Source: JBGRQA01 sp041725895 (GTDB taxonomy: Bacteria > Bacteroidota > Bacteroidia > Bacteroidales > Marinifilaceae). From it: a stretch of DNA of 64,000 bases. The stretch is taken from NCBI GenBank assembly GCA_041725895.1, contig JBGRQA010000019.1, forward strand, positions 1 through 64,000, read 5' to 3'. The translations under genes and the position numbers were made by a program. Below the pieces are notes generated by a model that was not told the origin of the DNA, made no database searches, and saw nothing but the letters and a program-made list of their open reading frames with translations. Positions 17,933 to 27,711 of the stretch are shown one piece after another (the first letter of the stretch is position 1; the number at the start of each line of letters is the position of its first letter).

Positions 17933-19195
17933 TTACATCTCTACATCCTGAGTGTCAAATAAAGCTCCAAAGAAGCGTTTTAGTCCTTTCTTTTTCACAG
18001 GTTCATCCGTTTCGTTTGCATGCACATGAGGAACTCGGTATGGTTTTTCCAGGCCTTTTATCAGTAGCCCCATCCCTGTAGCATACATGGGTTGATTAAT
18101 ATCTTCCTCTACAATAATCTTTCCCGAGGCATTGGGGTATCCAATCCGCACATCCAATCCTGTTTTCTCACCTGTCAGCAATGCCAAATTTTTTAGCATG
18201 GCCCCTCCCCCGGTTAACACAATTCCAGCTCCAATTTTATCATGTAAGCCGGTAATTTCAACCTGAAATTTAACACTATCAATAATTTCTTCCATTCGGC
18301 ACTGAATAATGAAGGCCAGAGTTTTGAAAGAAATCTCCTTGGGGTCCCATCCACCAACACTGGGAATGGTAACTACTTTCTCCTCATCAGCCAACTCTGC
18401 AACAGCCTCTCCAAACTGTACCTTCAGAGCTTCAGCCTGCTTTATTAGTACCGAACATCCTTCTTTGATATCCCGGGTGACCATATCTCCTCCAAAAGGA
18501 ATCACAGCAGTATGACGAAGTATTCCATCAAAATAAACCGTAATATCAGTTGTACCGCCCCCGATATCCACAAGAACTACACCTGCCTCCTTCTCCTCTT
18601 CGGTAAGAACAGCCTCTGAAGAAGCCAAAGGTTCCAGAATGAGTTCCTCGATTTCAAGGCCTACCTCTTTCACACATTTTTCGATATTTCGTGCAGAAGC
18701 CGTACGACCGATTATGATGTTAAAATTTCCATCCATTCTTCGTCCGGCCATTCCCACCGGATTTCTTATTCCGGCTTCCTTATCCACCACATAATCCTGA
18801 GGAATTACGTGAAGAATCTGCTCTCCCACTTCTATGGGGATACGATAATTCTCATTCAGAATGTCCTGCACATCCTGGCGGGTTATTTCTGAAATATCAT
18901 TCTGTATGTACTTAAATTGCCTGTTTTTTATGCTACGAATATGCTGGCCGGCAATACCAACATAGACTCCATATATTTTTTGTCCAAGTTTTTCCTGCAG
19001 TTTTCTGGATACCTCCCGAATGGCATCGATGGTCTCCTCAATACTATGAATCACACCGCGCTTCACCCCTTTCGAAGCGGTCCGCTCCATACCAAGGATC
19101 TCAATTTTTCCCTGAGGGTTTATTTTTCCAGCAACCGCAACAATTTTGGTGGTCCCAATATCAATTGCCGCAATTAACTCTTTGCTATATGTCAT
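17933..19195 (-). CDS. ftsA: Cell division protein FtsA
   Basis: 420 residues, actin-fold ATPase that ties FtsZ to the membrane. Seen: phosphate-1 motif AAIDIGTTKIVAVAG at the N-terminus, the 1C insertion domain (about 85-165), phosphate-2 VLVDIGGGTTDITVY and the adenosine motif IVLTGGGAMLKNL. The C-terminus (KKKGLKRFFGALFDTQDVEM) gives an amphipathic helix of the type used as membrane-targeting sequence. One nt separates its start from the ftsQ stop codon, so translation is probably coupled. Confidence 0.96.
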   Translation of the reverse strand: MTYSKELIAAIDIGTTKIVAVAGKINPQGKIEILGMERTASKGVKRGVIHSIEETIDAIREVSRKLQEKLGQKIYGVYVGIAGQHIRSIKNRQFKYIQNDISEITRQDVQDILNENYRIPIEVGEQILHVIPQDYVVDKEAGIRNPVGMAGRRMDGNFNIIIGRTASARNIEKCVKEVGLEIEELILEPLASSEAVLTEEEKEAGVVLVDIGGGTTDITVYFDGILRHTAVIPFGGDMVTRDIKEGCSVLIKQAEALKVQFGEAVAELADEEKVVTIPSVGGWDPKEISFKTLAFIIQCRMEEIIDSVKFQVEITGLHDKIGAGIVLTGGGAMLKNLALLTGEKTGLDVRIGYPNASGKIIVEEDINQPMYATGMGLLIKGLEKPYRVPHVHANETDEPVKKKGLKRFFGALFDTQDVEM

Positions 19196-19196
19196 T

Positions 19197-19931
19197 CTAA
19201 TTCCTTTTTGTACAAACTACTTGATTCTTATACTTCAAATTAATCATTTTATATTTGTTCCAACCTACCCGGCCAAAACCATCCCGATAAAGAGCATAGA
19301 GTTTTTTAAACTTATGCCTGTAATTTCCAAAGTTACCAAATAAAATTTTTTGGTCTCCAACTCTGGGAATCAAGATGTACTCCCCGGAAGAAGTAACATA
19401 AATTTGATCAATCTGAGCATTCCAGAATTCATCTTCATGAATAAATTTCGCGAATTGGAATAGTTCTCCTAAAGCCAGTTCACGTGAAATACTACCAGAG
19501 GCTACAAGGATACGAGAAGTATAATTTCTGGAAAGCGGCATAATTGCCCCTTCTTCATCCAGGTAATACCCCCTGTTTCCTTTCAGGATCCTAAGAATCG
19601 GCTTTCGTTGTTCCACCTTCACCTGTAATGTCCCGGTAAGAGTGCTATACACCTCAGCATTCTTAATGGAGGGATTTTTTGAAATGATCTCCTCCAAATC
19701 TTCCTTATTAATACTGTCCAGAGAAACTCCAATTAGCTTTGTTCTACCACGAGATATCAATTTGAGAATATCCTTGTCATCCACAAACCTATTTCGCAAA
19801 CTATCCTCTACTGTTACTTCAATATTGTGACAGAAAAGCTTTTTCTCTTTTCGGGTCACAAAAGTAAAGACAATAATCAAATAGCCCAATAGCAAAACCC
19901 AAAGCAATATTTTTCCAAATCTATTCAGCAT
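19197..19931 (-). CDS. ftsQ: Cell division protein FtsQ
   Basis: 244 residues with one N-terminal transmembrane helix (about 7-25) and a periplasmic part. The POTRA-like region (about 35-105) includes the weakly conserved SLDSINKEDLEEIISKNPSIKNAEV stretch, cut here by position (about 72-97), followed by the FtsQ beta domain with DEEGAIMPLS. FtsQ bridges early and late divisome proteins through FtsL/FtsB. Sequence conservation is low in this phylum; position between murC and ftsA supports the call. Confidence 0.9.
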   Translation of the reverse strand: MLNRFGKILLWVLLLGYLIIVFTFVTRKEKKLFCHNIEVTVEDSLRNRFVDDKDILKLISRGRTKLIGVSLDSINKEDLEEIISKNPSIKNAEVYSTLTGTLQVKVEQRKPILRILKGNRGYYLDEEGAIMPLSRNYTSRILVASGSISRELALGELFQFAKFIHEDEFWNAQIDQIYVTSSGEYILIPRVGDQKILFGNFGNYRHKFKKLYALYRDGFGRVGWNKYKMINLKYKNQVVCTKRN

Positions 19932-19936
19932 TTACT

Positions 19937-21295
19937 TTAAGCAAGTAGTTTTTTGATAGGAGGCACTAATTTATCGATATCACCTGCTCCTAAAGTTAAC
20001 AAAACTTCCAAATCCTTCTCCCTTAAAATTTCCAACAATTCTTCTTTGGAACAAAGTTGAGAAGGTTTTGTTAATCGATTTTTTATAATATTCGAGCTCA
20101 CCCCCTCTATGGGCAACTCCCTTGCTGGATAAATATCCAGCAGTATTACTTCATCAAGCAGATCCAGACTTTCAGCAAATCCATCCACAAAATCCCGTGT
20201 ACGAGTATAGAGATGGGGCTGAAATATCCCTGTTATTTTCCGATTGGGATAAAGTTCACGAACCGAAGAAATAGTAGCTGCCAATTCACTAGGGTGATGC
20301 GCATAATCATCAATATAAACCAAATTCTCTGACCGTACCTGGTAATCGAACCGACGCCAAACTCCTTTAAATCCTGACAATGCATTACGCAATTCCGATT
20401 CTTCTACACCGCAAAGCAAAGCAACTGCACTTGCTGCAACCGCATTTTCCACATTTATCTTTCCCGGGTAGGATAACTTAAGGTCAGCAAGCACTCCCAT
20501 AGGTGAGTGCAGATCGAACAAATAAAATCCTTCCTCCAATCGCAAGTTCATAGCCGAAAAATCGGCATCATCCTCCAGTGCATAGGTATAGGTTTCTCTG
20601 TTTTCCACTTGAATGGGCAAACCTTTTTTGTATACCAACTTCCCTTCGGGTCTAATTTGATCGATGTATTGAAAAAATGTTTTCTCAAGCTCTCCTTTGT
20701 CTCCATATATATCCAGATGATCGGCATCCATGGAAGTAACAACTGCTACATGTGGGTGCAATTGCAAAAAAGAACGATCGAACTCATCGGCCTCCAAAAC
20801 CACCCAGGGACTGTCAGCAGATAACAGGAGATTGCTCTCATAATTTCGGGAAATCCCACCCAAAAAGGCATTACAATCCAAATGAGACTGTTTCAAAATG
20901 TGCGCCGTCATGGTAGATACCGTAGTCTTTCCATGAGTCCCTGCAATTCCAATCCCTTTCAAATTATCCGAAATCAAACCCAATACCTGGGAACGCTTGA
21001 AAAGAGGAAATCCTCCTTGTTGAAAAAAACTCAACTGCTGATGTTCGGCCGGAATAGCCGGAGTATATACCACCAATGTTTTCTCTGAGCTTCGAAATTC
21101 CTGAGGTATTTGATCTTCTCCATCTTCAAAAGTGATGCAGATTCCCTCCTCCTTCAAAGCCCGGGTCAATTGTGTAGCCGTTCGATCGTAACCAGCCACC
21201 CTCTTGCCCTGTGATTTGAAATAGCGAGCAATGGCACTCATGCCAATCCCACCGATTCCTACAAAATATATATTTTCAAATGTATTAATATTCAT
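19937..21295 (-). CDS. murC: UDP-N-acetylmuramate--L-alanine ligase
   Basis: 452 residues. MurC adds the first residue, L-alanine, to UDP-MurNAc in the cytoplasm. Visible: the N-terminal Rossmann glycine loop FVGIGGIGMSAIARY, the ATP-binding P-loop GTHGKTT at 119-125, the Mur central-domain LEADEFDRSF and the C-terminal DDYAHHPSEL motif with its two histidines. Length is normal. The ftsQ start follows 5 nt after its stop. Confidence 0.97.
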   Translation of the reverse strand: MNINTFENIYFVGIGGIGMSAIARYFKSQGKRVAGYDRTATQLTRALKEEGICITFEDGEDQIPQEFRSSEKTLVVYTPAIPAEHQQLSFFQQGGFPLFKRSQVLGLISDNLKGIGIAGTHGKTTVSTMTAHILKQSHLDCNAFLGGISRNYESNLLLSADSPWVVLEADEFDRSFLQLHPHVAVVTSMDADHLDIYGDKGELEKTFFQYIDQIRPEGKLVYKKGLPIQVENRETYTYALEDDADFSAMNLRLEEGFYLFDLHSPMGVLADLKLSYPGKINVENAVAASAVALLCGVEESELRNALSGFKGVWRRFDYQVRSENLVYIDDYAHHPSELAATISSVRELYPNRKITGIFQPHLYTRTRDFVDGFAESLDLLDEVILLDIYPARELPIEGVSSNIIKNRLTKPSQLCSKEELLEILREKDLEVLLTLGAGDIDKLVPPIKKLLA

Positions 21296-21359
21296 GTTTC
21301 ACCAAACTGATTTATATGAGCAGGAAACATAGCGTCAAAAAAACTCCTGTTGAAATCCT

Positions 21360-22484
21360 TTATCTATCCAATGTTTTCTTTTCCTCAATCATTTTTAAAA
21401 TCTCGTCCACAATTCGCTCCGCGGAATTGTGCATGGCCATTCCGGCAATATTTGCTGCCAGTTCTCCCAATTTTTCCTCCTGATGAATCAGCTTTAAAGC
21501 CTGTTCCACCAATTTTTCCCTCGCCTCACTGTCTTTTACCATCAAGGCGGCATTCTTTTTCACCAAAGCCATTGCATTTTTAGTCTGGTGATCTTCCGCC
21601 ACATTGGGAGAAGGAACCAGGATACACGGCTTTTCCACCAAACAAAGTTCCGAAATGGTACCGGCTCCAGCCCTGGAAATCACCACATCGGCTACCGCAT
21701 AGGCCAAATCCATGCGTCCAAGGAAATCATACAACTTTAGGCCGGGAATATCCATTCCTGAAGTTTTCTCCAAAGCTTCCTTGTGATAAAATTTTCCTGT
21801 CTGCCAAATTATCTGTATCCCACTTTTCTGAATCGCATCCAGGTTTCCCAGTACGCTCTCGTTGATGGTTCTGGCCCCAAGGCTTCCCCCGACAACTAGA
21901 AGAGTTTTTTTGTTAGAATCCAGATCAAAATGCTTTACTCCTTCTTCCTTCAAACTATTGGCTTGCAGCAAATCCTGTCGAACTGGATTTCCGGTAAACA
22001 CAATCTTTTCTTCGGGAAAGAAACGCTCCATTCCCTCGTAGGCTACACAAATACTTTTCGCTGTTTTCGCCAACAATTTATTGGTAATTCCAGGATAGGA
22101 GTTCTGCTCCTGAATCAGGGCAGGAACACCTTGACGGGAAGCTACCCGAAGTAATGGTCCACTGGCATAACCGCCAACTCCAACCACCGCATCGGGGGCA
22201 AACTCCTTTACCACCTTTCGGGCTTTCCTTAAGCTGGAAAAAAGTCTAAAAAAGAACTTGAAATTATCAAAAGTCAATCGTCGCTGCAATCCACGAATTG
22301 GAAGACCAATAATCTTGTATCCGGCAGCAGGTACTTTCTCCATCTCCATTTTTCCTTCGGCACCTACAAACAATATCTCCACCCCATCCATACGATGTTT
22401 TAGGGCATTGGCGATAGAAATAGCAGGATATATATGCCCTCCTGTACCTCCGCCGCTTATAATAACTTTAATTTTCTTCTTCAT
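21360..22484 (-). CDS. murG: Lipid II synthase MurG
   Basis: 374 residues, a GT-B glycosyltransferase that adds GlcNAc to lipid I on the inner face of the membrane. It shows the N-terminal glycine loop SGGGTGGHIYPA, the VVGVGGYASGP second loop and the donor-site motif VISRAGAGTISEL, followed by PSPNVAEDHQTKNA. The start overlaps the end of ftsW by 17 nt, so the two are likely translated in concert. Confidence 0.97.
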   Translation of the reverse strand: MKKKIKVIISGGGTGGHIYPAISIANALKHRMDGVEILFVGAEGKMEMEKVPAAGYKIIGLPIRGLQRRLTFDNFKFFFRLFSSLRKARKVVKEFAPDAVVGVGGYASGPLLRVASRQGVPALIQEQNSYPGITNKLLAKTAKSICVAYEGMERFFPEEKIVFTGNPVRQDLLQANSLKEEGVKHFDLDSNKKTLLVVGGSLGARTINESVLGNLDAIQKSGIQIIWQTGKFYHKEALEKTSGMDIPGLKLYDFLGRMDLAYAVADVVISRAGAGTISELCLVEKPCILVPSPNVAEDHQTKNAMALVKKNAALMVKDSEAREKLVEQALKLIHQEEKLGELAANIAGMAMHNSAERIVDEILKMIEEKKTLDR

Positions 22485-23637
22485 TTAATTCTTCTTGTTC
22501 CTTTAAATGACGACTTACACTTAGTATCATTCCAAAAGCCGCACTTGTAAATATTAATGAAGTTCCCCCCATACTCACAAGGGGTAAAGGTTGTCCGGTA
22601 ACGGGTATCAAATGAACCGAAACGGCCATATTGGTAAGAGCCTGAAACACCATACTCAGCGCAAGTCCTATTACCAATAATGCCGGGAAAGTCCGGTCGC
22701 ACTTCTTCACGATCATTCCGGCCCGATACATCAAAAACAAGTACAGGGCAAGAATTCCAAAACCACCAAACCATCCCATCTCCTCAATTATAATTGCATA
22801 AATAAAATCAGAATAGGGATGCGGCAAAAAATTTCGCTGATTACTATTTCCTGGACCTTTCCCAAAAATTCCACCGGAAGCAACTGCGATTTTCGCCTGA
22901 TCAACTTGATAATTCTGATCGTTACTAGCCGTCTCACTATCAAAGAAGTTCATCACCCTGCTGTGAACCGTTTGCAAACGTCCAATACTTGGCAAATGTG
23001 GTGCCAAAACAACCAGCATGACAATTAAGCTCAACCCCACACCCACTGTACTGGCCAGATACTTCCAATTTATCCTTCCAATAAACATCAGGATAAAACA
23101 CACTGCCCCCAAAAGAGCTGAAGTAGAAAAGTCATCCAAAAAGATTAATCCACAAACAATTCCAACCGGTATCATTACCTGCCAGAAGGCCTCCCGGTTA
23201 CAAGATTCCTCACTCTGATGCCGGGAAAGAGTACGTGCCACATGCAATATAAGTGCTAACTTCGCCAACTCTGAGGGCTGAAAATTGAAGCCAATACCAG
23301 GTATCGTTATCCATCGTGAAGCATCATTCAAATTGGTCCCTACAAATTTAGCAAGCACCAATAAACCCACAGAACTCAAAAGAACAACATTTGCACTACT
23401 GGAGTATACCTTAAACGGGATAATGTGAACAATCCAGATAATACCATAGCAACCGGCCAATAGAATCAGTTGCTTAATAAAAAAGTAGGACGTATTTCCT
23501 CCCTTGACTTTATAGGCCAGTGTACCGGTTGAACTATACACTACCATCAGGGATATCAAAGACAGGATAAATATGATTGACCAAATCACCCGATCTCCCT
23601 TTAGGTTTAATTTATTTAGAATACGTCCCATTCCCAA
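22468..23637 (-). CDS. ftsW: Lipid II polymerase FtsW (SEDS family)
   Basis: 389 residues, polytopic SEDS glycosyltransferase that works with FtsI at the septum. About ten hydrophobic helices; family motifs NDASRWITIPGIGFNFQPSELAKL, cited by position only (about 104-127), and the C-terminal PVTGQPLPLVSMGGTS loop are intact. Starts at 23637 (MGMGRIL) and 23631 are both possible. It lies between murD and murG as in the classical dcw order. Confidence 0.96.
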   Translation of the reverse strand: MGMGRILNKLNLKGDRVIWSIIFILSLISLMVVYSSTGTLAYKVKGGNTSYFFIKQLILLAGCYGIIWIVHIIPFKVYSSSANVVLLSSVGLLVLAKFVGTNLNDASRWITIPGIGFNFQPSELAKLALILHVARTLSRHQSEESCNREAFWQVMIPVGIVCGLIFLDDFSTSALLGAVCFILMFIGRINWKYLASTVGVGLSLIVMLVVLAPHLPSIGRLQTVHSRVMNFFDSETASNDQNYQVDQAKIAVASGGIFGKGPGNSNQRNFLPHPYSDFIYAIIIEEMGWFGGFGILALYLFLMYRAGMIVKKCDRTFPALLVIGLALSMVFQALTNMAVSVHLIPVTGQPLPLVSMGGTSLIFTSAAFGMILSVSRHLKEQEELNEEEN

Positions 23638-23644
23638 TTAAACA

Positions 23645-24982
23645 TTATAAGTTTCGAACAGCATCCTTAAATTGCTGTCCACGATCTTCATAACTTTTAA
23701 ACAAATCGAAGCTGGCACAAGCCGGCGAAAGCAAAACCGTCTCCTCCTTGCCGGCCAAATAGTAGGCCGAACGAACAGCTTCCTCCATAGAATTGGTATC
23801 CACGATAGTGGGAACCTTACCTTCGAAAGCAGCATGGATTTTGGAGTTATCCACTCCTAAACAAACAATGGCCTTCACCTTTTCTTTCACCAAATCGAAA
23901 AGCTCCGAGTAATCATTCCCTTTGTCCTGACCTCCCACAATCCAAACCACCGGATCGATCATACTTTCCAGTGCATACCAGGTTGAATTGATATTAGTTG
24001 CTTTAGAGTCATTTACAAATTGAATACCATGAACCTTAACGACTTTTTCGAGTCGGTGTTCCACTCCCTTGAAATCACTTAAACTTTCTCTAATCACGTC
24101 CTTGCGAATTCCTAAGACACTGCCTGCTATACCGGCTGCCATAGAATTATAAGTGTTGTGTTTTCCCGGTAATGAAAGATCCTTTTTCTTCATAGAAAAA
24201 TTATATCGGTTTAGTCTAATGTTCAGCTGATCTCCCTCCAGGAAAGCACCCAATTCCTGGGTTTCCTCCAAACTAAAGGGATATTTCTGAGCCTCCGTAT
24301 CATATTCGCCCAGTTCTTTGCGAATCAATTCATCATCTCCACAATACACAAAAGAATCCTCTTGTGTCAAATTTTGAAGAATCCGGAATTTAGAGTTAAT
24401 ATAGTTCTGCAACTTATAATCATACCGATCCAGATGATCGGGAGTAATATTCATCAATACTGCAATATCAGCTTTAAAATCGAACATCCCATCCAACTGG
24501 AAACTGCTCAATTCCACTACATAGTGGGAAAAATCCTTTTCTGCCACCTGCCATGCCAAACTTTGACCAACATTCCCGGCCAAACCCACATTTATACCGG
24601 CCTTTTTCAACATATGGTAGGTCAGTAAAGTCGTGGTGGTTTTCCCATTGCTTCCTGTAATGCAAATCATTTTCGCATTGGTATATCTTCCAGCAAATTC
24701 AATTTCAGAAACAACCGGAATATTTCGCTCCCGAATTTGGACAAGCAAGGGAATATTTTCGGGTATTCCAGGGCTTTTCACCACTTCATCTGCATTCAGA
24801 ATCAATTCTTCCGTATGCTTTCCTTCCTCCCATTGAATACCATAACGATTCAAGGCATCCCGGTATTTCTCCTTTATGCTTCCCCGGTCCGAAACAAAAA
24901 CATCGTATTCTTTGGAAAGGGCAAGTACCGCTGCACCTACACCGCTTTCGCCTGCTCCTAATACAACCAATCGTTTTGCCAT
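23645..24982 (-). CDS. murD: UDP-N-acetylmuramoylalanine--D-glutamate ligase
   Basis: 445 residues. MurD adds D-glutamate to UDP-MurNAc-L-Ala. The N-terminal loop VLGAGESGVGAAV, the P-loop GSNGKTT at 110-116, the NITPDHLDRYD segment of the central domain and NDSKATN in the C-terminal domain are all present. The start codon lies 4 nt behind the mraY stop, and 7 nt separate its stop from ftsW. Confidence 0.97.
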   Translation of the reverse strand: MAKRLVVLGAGESGVGAAVLALSKEYDVFVSDRGSIKEKYRDALNRYGIQWEEGKHTEELILNADEVVKSPGIPENIPLLVQIRERNIPVVSEIEFAGRYTNAKMICITGSNGKTTTTLLTYHMLKKAGINVGLAGNVGQSLAWQVAEKDFSHYVVELSSFQLDGMFDFKADIAVLMNITPDHLDRYDYKLQNYINSKFRILQNLTQEDSFVYCGDDELIRKELGEYDTEAQKYPFSLEETQELGAFLEGDQLNIRLNRYNFSMKKKDLSLPGKHNTYNSMAAGIAGSVLGIRKDVIRESLSDFKGVEHRLEKVVKVHGIQFVNDSKATNINSTWYALESMIDPVVWIVGGQDKGNDYSELFDLVKEKVKAIVCLGVDNSKIHAAFEGKVPTIVDTNSMEEAVRSAYYLAGKEETVLLSPACASFDLFKSYEDRGQQFKDAVRNL

Positions 24983-24986
24983 TGCA

Positions 24987-26240
24987 CTATCGTATTTTCA
25001 GGGTTACAATTGTAATTACTGCCAAGAAAATGCCAATAATCCAAAATCGAGTCACAATCTTGGGTTCAGGATAGCCTTTCATCTGATAATGATGATGCAG
25101 TGGAGCCATACGGAAAATCCGACGCCCCTCTCCATATTTCTTTCGGGTATATTTAAACCAGGAAACCTGCATCATTACCGAAACATTCTCAACAAGGAAA
25201 ATCCCGCAAAGAATGGGAATCAACAATTCTTTGTGAATAATGATAGCAAAAACAGCAATAATTCCACCAAGGGATAAGCTTCCTGTATCCCCCATAAATA
25301 CCTGGGCCGGGAATGAGTTATACCACATAAATCCAATGGTTGCACCAATAAAAGCAGAAATAAATACTACCAATTCTCCTGAATTAGGAATATACATGAT
25401 ATTCAGATAATCGGCATAAACAACGTGGCCCGAAACGTAGGCCAGAATTCCCAGGGTTGCTCCAATAATGGCAGATGATCCGGTTGCCAAACCATCCAGA
25501 CCATCGGTAATATTGGCACCATTGGATACTGCGGTTACGATAATAATCGTAATTATAATAAAGACAATCCAAGCCAATATTGCTGCGTAATCTCCTGCAA
25601 AACTTACCAGAGAAGCGTAATCGAACTCATTGTTTTTCACAAAAGGTATTGTGGTTTTGGTGGATTTAATGTCGTGTGTCAGTTGAGTTTTCCCTTCAAC
25701 ATCAGGAGTATACCCTTCATCCACCAACTCTGTTTGAGTTCCAATGGTAGTTGAATCCACTTTTTCCCTTATCACCACATCATTACTCAAATAAAGCGTT
25801 AAGCCCACAATCAGGCCCAAACCAACCTGACCGGCTATCTTGAATTTTCCTGACAAGCCTTCCTTGTCTTTCTTGAATACTTTTATGTAATCATCGATAA
25901 ATCCAATCAGACCTAACCATACGGTTGTGATCAGCATAAGAATAATATAAATATTATCCAGCTTGGCAAAAAGCAAAACCGGAATTAAAATGGATATCAA
26001 GATGATTACACCTCCCATAGTAGGTGTTCCTTTCTTCTCCAGCTGTCCTGCCAGACCAAGATCCCGTACAATTTCACCAATCTGCTGCCTTTGAAGAAAA
26101 TAAATAATTCTTTTCCCAAAAACAGTGGCAATAAACAATGAGGTCATTATGGCCAAAGCAGACCGAAATGAGATATATTCAAACATTCCCGCTCCCGGAA
26201 AATCCAATTGATTTAAATAACGAAACAAATAATATAACAT
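24987..26240 (-). CDS. mraY: Phospho-MurNAc-pentapeptide translocase MraY
   Basis: 417 residues, makes lipid I from UDP-MurNAc-pentapeptide and undecaprenyl phosphate. Ten or so membrane helices; catalytic acidic motif GFIDDYIKVFKKDKEGL near residue 130, NGANITDGLDGLATG and the C-terminal MAPLHHHYQMKGYPEPKI with the histidine triad. The protein is longer than the E. coli enzyme because of an extracytoplasmic insertion (about residues 170-215), as is usual in Bacteroidota. The murE stop lies 2 nt upstream of its start codon. Confidence 0.97.
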   Translation of the reverse strand: MLYYLFRYLNQLDFPGAGMFEYISFRSALAIMTSLFIATVFGKRIIYFLQRQQIGEIVRDLGLAGQLEKKGTPTMGGVIILISILIPVLLFAKLDNIYIILMLITTVWLGLIGFIDDYIKVFKKDKEGLSGKFKIAGQVGLGLIVGLTLYLSNDVVIREKVDSTTIGTQTELVDEGYTPDVEGKTQLTHDIKSTKTTIPFVKNNEFDYASLVSFAGDYAAILAWIVFIIITIIIVTAVSNGANITDGLDGLATGSSAIIGATLGILAYVSGHVVYADYLNIMYIPNSGELVVFISAFIGATIGFMWYNSFPAQVFMGDTGSLSLGGIIAVFAIIIHKELLIPILCGIFLVENVSVMMQVSWFKYTRKKYGEGRRIFRMAPLHHHYQMKGYPEPKIVTRFWIIGIFLAVITIVTLKIR

Positions 26241-26242
26241 AA

Positions 26243-27700
26243 CTACAAATTAAAAACTTCCCGAATCACTTCCTTATCATCAAAATGATGCTTCACTCCC
26301 TTTATCTCTTGATAATCCTCATGCCCTTTTCCGGCCACCAGAATTATATCTCCTTTTTGCGCCATCAGGCAAGCGGTTCGAATAGCTTCTTTCCGATTGG
26401 TTATGGCAAGAACCTTTCTTAGTTTATCCGCATCAACCCCATTCTTCATCTCCAAAATGATCTGATCGGGATCCTCTGATCGTGGATTATCAGAAGTGAG
26501 GATTACCTTATCGCTGTATTGCGCGCTTACACGTGCCATCTCGGGACGTTTGGCTTTGTCTCTATCTCCTCCGGCTCCCACAACAGTAATCACCTGCTCA
26601 TTCCGGGTACGCAACTGTTCGATGGTCTGCAAAACATTCTTCAAGGCATCGGGCGTATGAGCATAATCCACTATGGCCATCACCCCTTCCGGTGAAACAA
26701 TACTTTCAAATCGGCCATCCACTGCCTTAAGTTCGCTCATCACCCTCAACACTTCATCTTTGCTCTGATCCAACAAACGAGCAGCACCGTATACGGCCAA
26801 TAAGTTATGCGCATTAAAATCACCAATAAACTTACTCCAAACCTCAACTTCATCCATTTCAAGTAACATTCCATCGAAATGCTTCTCCAAAACACGACAT
26901 CTAAAATCAGCCAAGGATCTGGTGGAATAGGTAAACTTATGTCCCTTCATATTTTGAAGCATGAGTTTGCCATTTCGGTCATCCATATTTGTCAGGGCAA
27001 ATGAATGCTTATCCAAACCATCAAAAAACCGCTTCTTCGCCTTCAGATAAGCATCGAAAGTTTTGTGATAATCCAGATGATCGTGAGTAATATTGGTAAA
27101 GATTCCTCCCTTAAACTGTAACGCAGCAGTGCGTCCCTGATCAATTGCATGGGAACTCACTTCCATAAAACAGAAATCACAACCTGCCTCTACCATCCTA
27201 TTCATCAAAGCATTGATTTGAATTGCATCGGGTGTGGTATGAGTAGCTTTCACCTCCTCATCATCAATATAATTCTTTACTGTAGACAATAGTCCAACCT
27301 TGTAGCCCAATCGCTTGAAGGTATGATAAAGCAATGTTGCAATCGTAGTCTTACCATTGGTTCCGGTAACTCCTACTAACTTCAACTTCCCCGACGGGGC
27401 ATCAAAATAATTGTTTGCAATTCCGGCTAAAGCCAAAGAAGCATCGTCCACCAGAACATAGCTAACATTTTCCGGCATCACTTCGGGGAACTCCTCGCAA
27501 ACCACCACTCTAGCACCTTGCTCAATTGCTTTTCCGATGAACTGATGTCCATCCACATGGGTGCCTCTCTGCGCCACAAATAAATCACCTGGCTCAACCA
27601 CTCTGGAATCAAACTGTATGGCATTCACCGCCACATCCGATTCTCCTTTGATGGTAAGAATCTTCAGGCCTTCCAATATGTTTCTTAATTTCTTCACCAT
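26243..27700 (-). CDS. murE: UDP-MurNAc-tripeptide synthetase MurE
   Basis: 485 residues. MurE adds the third stem residue. P-loop GTNGKTT at 113-119, the central HDHLDYHKTFDAYLKAK, and the C-terminal TSDNPRSEDPDQI. The DNPR signature is that of meso-diaminopimelate-adding enzymes, so this bacterium probably has DAP-type peptidoglycan (established motif rule; inference for this species). Twelve bases downstream of ftsI. Confidence 0.97.
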   Translation of the reverse strand: MVKKLRNILEGLKILTIKGESDVAVNAIQFDSRVVEPGDLFVAQRGTHVDGHQFIGKAIEQGARVVVCEEFPEVMPENVSYVLVDDASLALAGIANNYFDAPSGKLKLVGVTGTNGKTTIATLLYHTFKRLGYKVGLLSTVKNYIDDEEVKATHTTPDAIQINALMNRMVEAGCDFCFMEVSSHAIDQGRTAALQFKGGIFTNITHDHLDYHKTFDAYLKAKKRFFDGLDKHSFALTNMDDRNGKLMLQNMKGHKFTYSTRSLADFRCRVLEKHFDGMLLEMDEVEVWSKFIGDFNAHNLLAVYGAARLLDQSKDEVLRVMSELKAVDGRFESIVSPEGVMAIVDYAHTPDALKNVLQTIEQLRTRNEQVITVVGAGGDRDKAKRPEMARVSAQYSDKVILTSDNPRSEDPDQIILEMKNGVDADKLRKVLAITNRKEAIRTACLMAQKGDIILVAGKGHEDYQEIKGVKHHFDDKEVIREVFNL

Positions 27701-27711
27701 TCCACTAATTC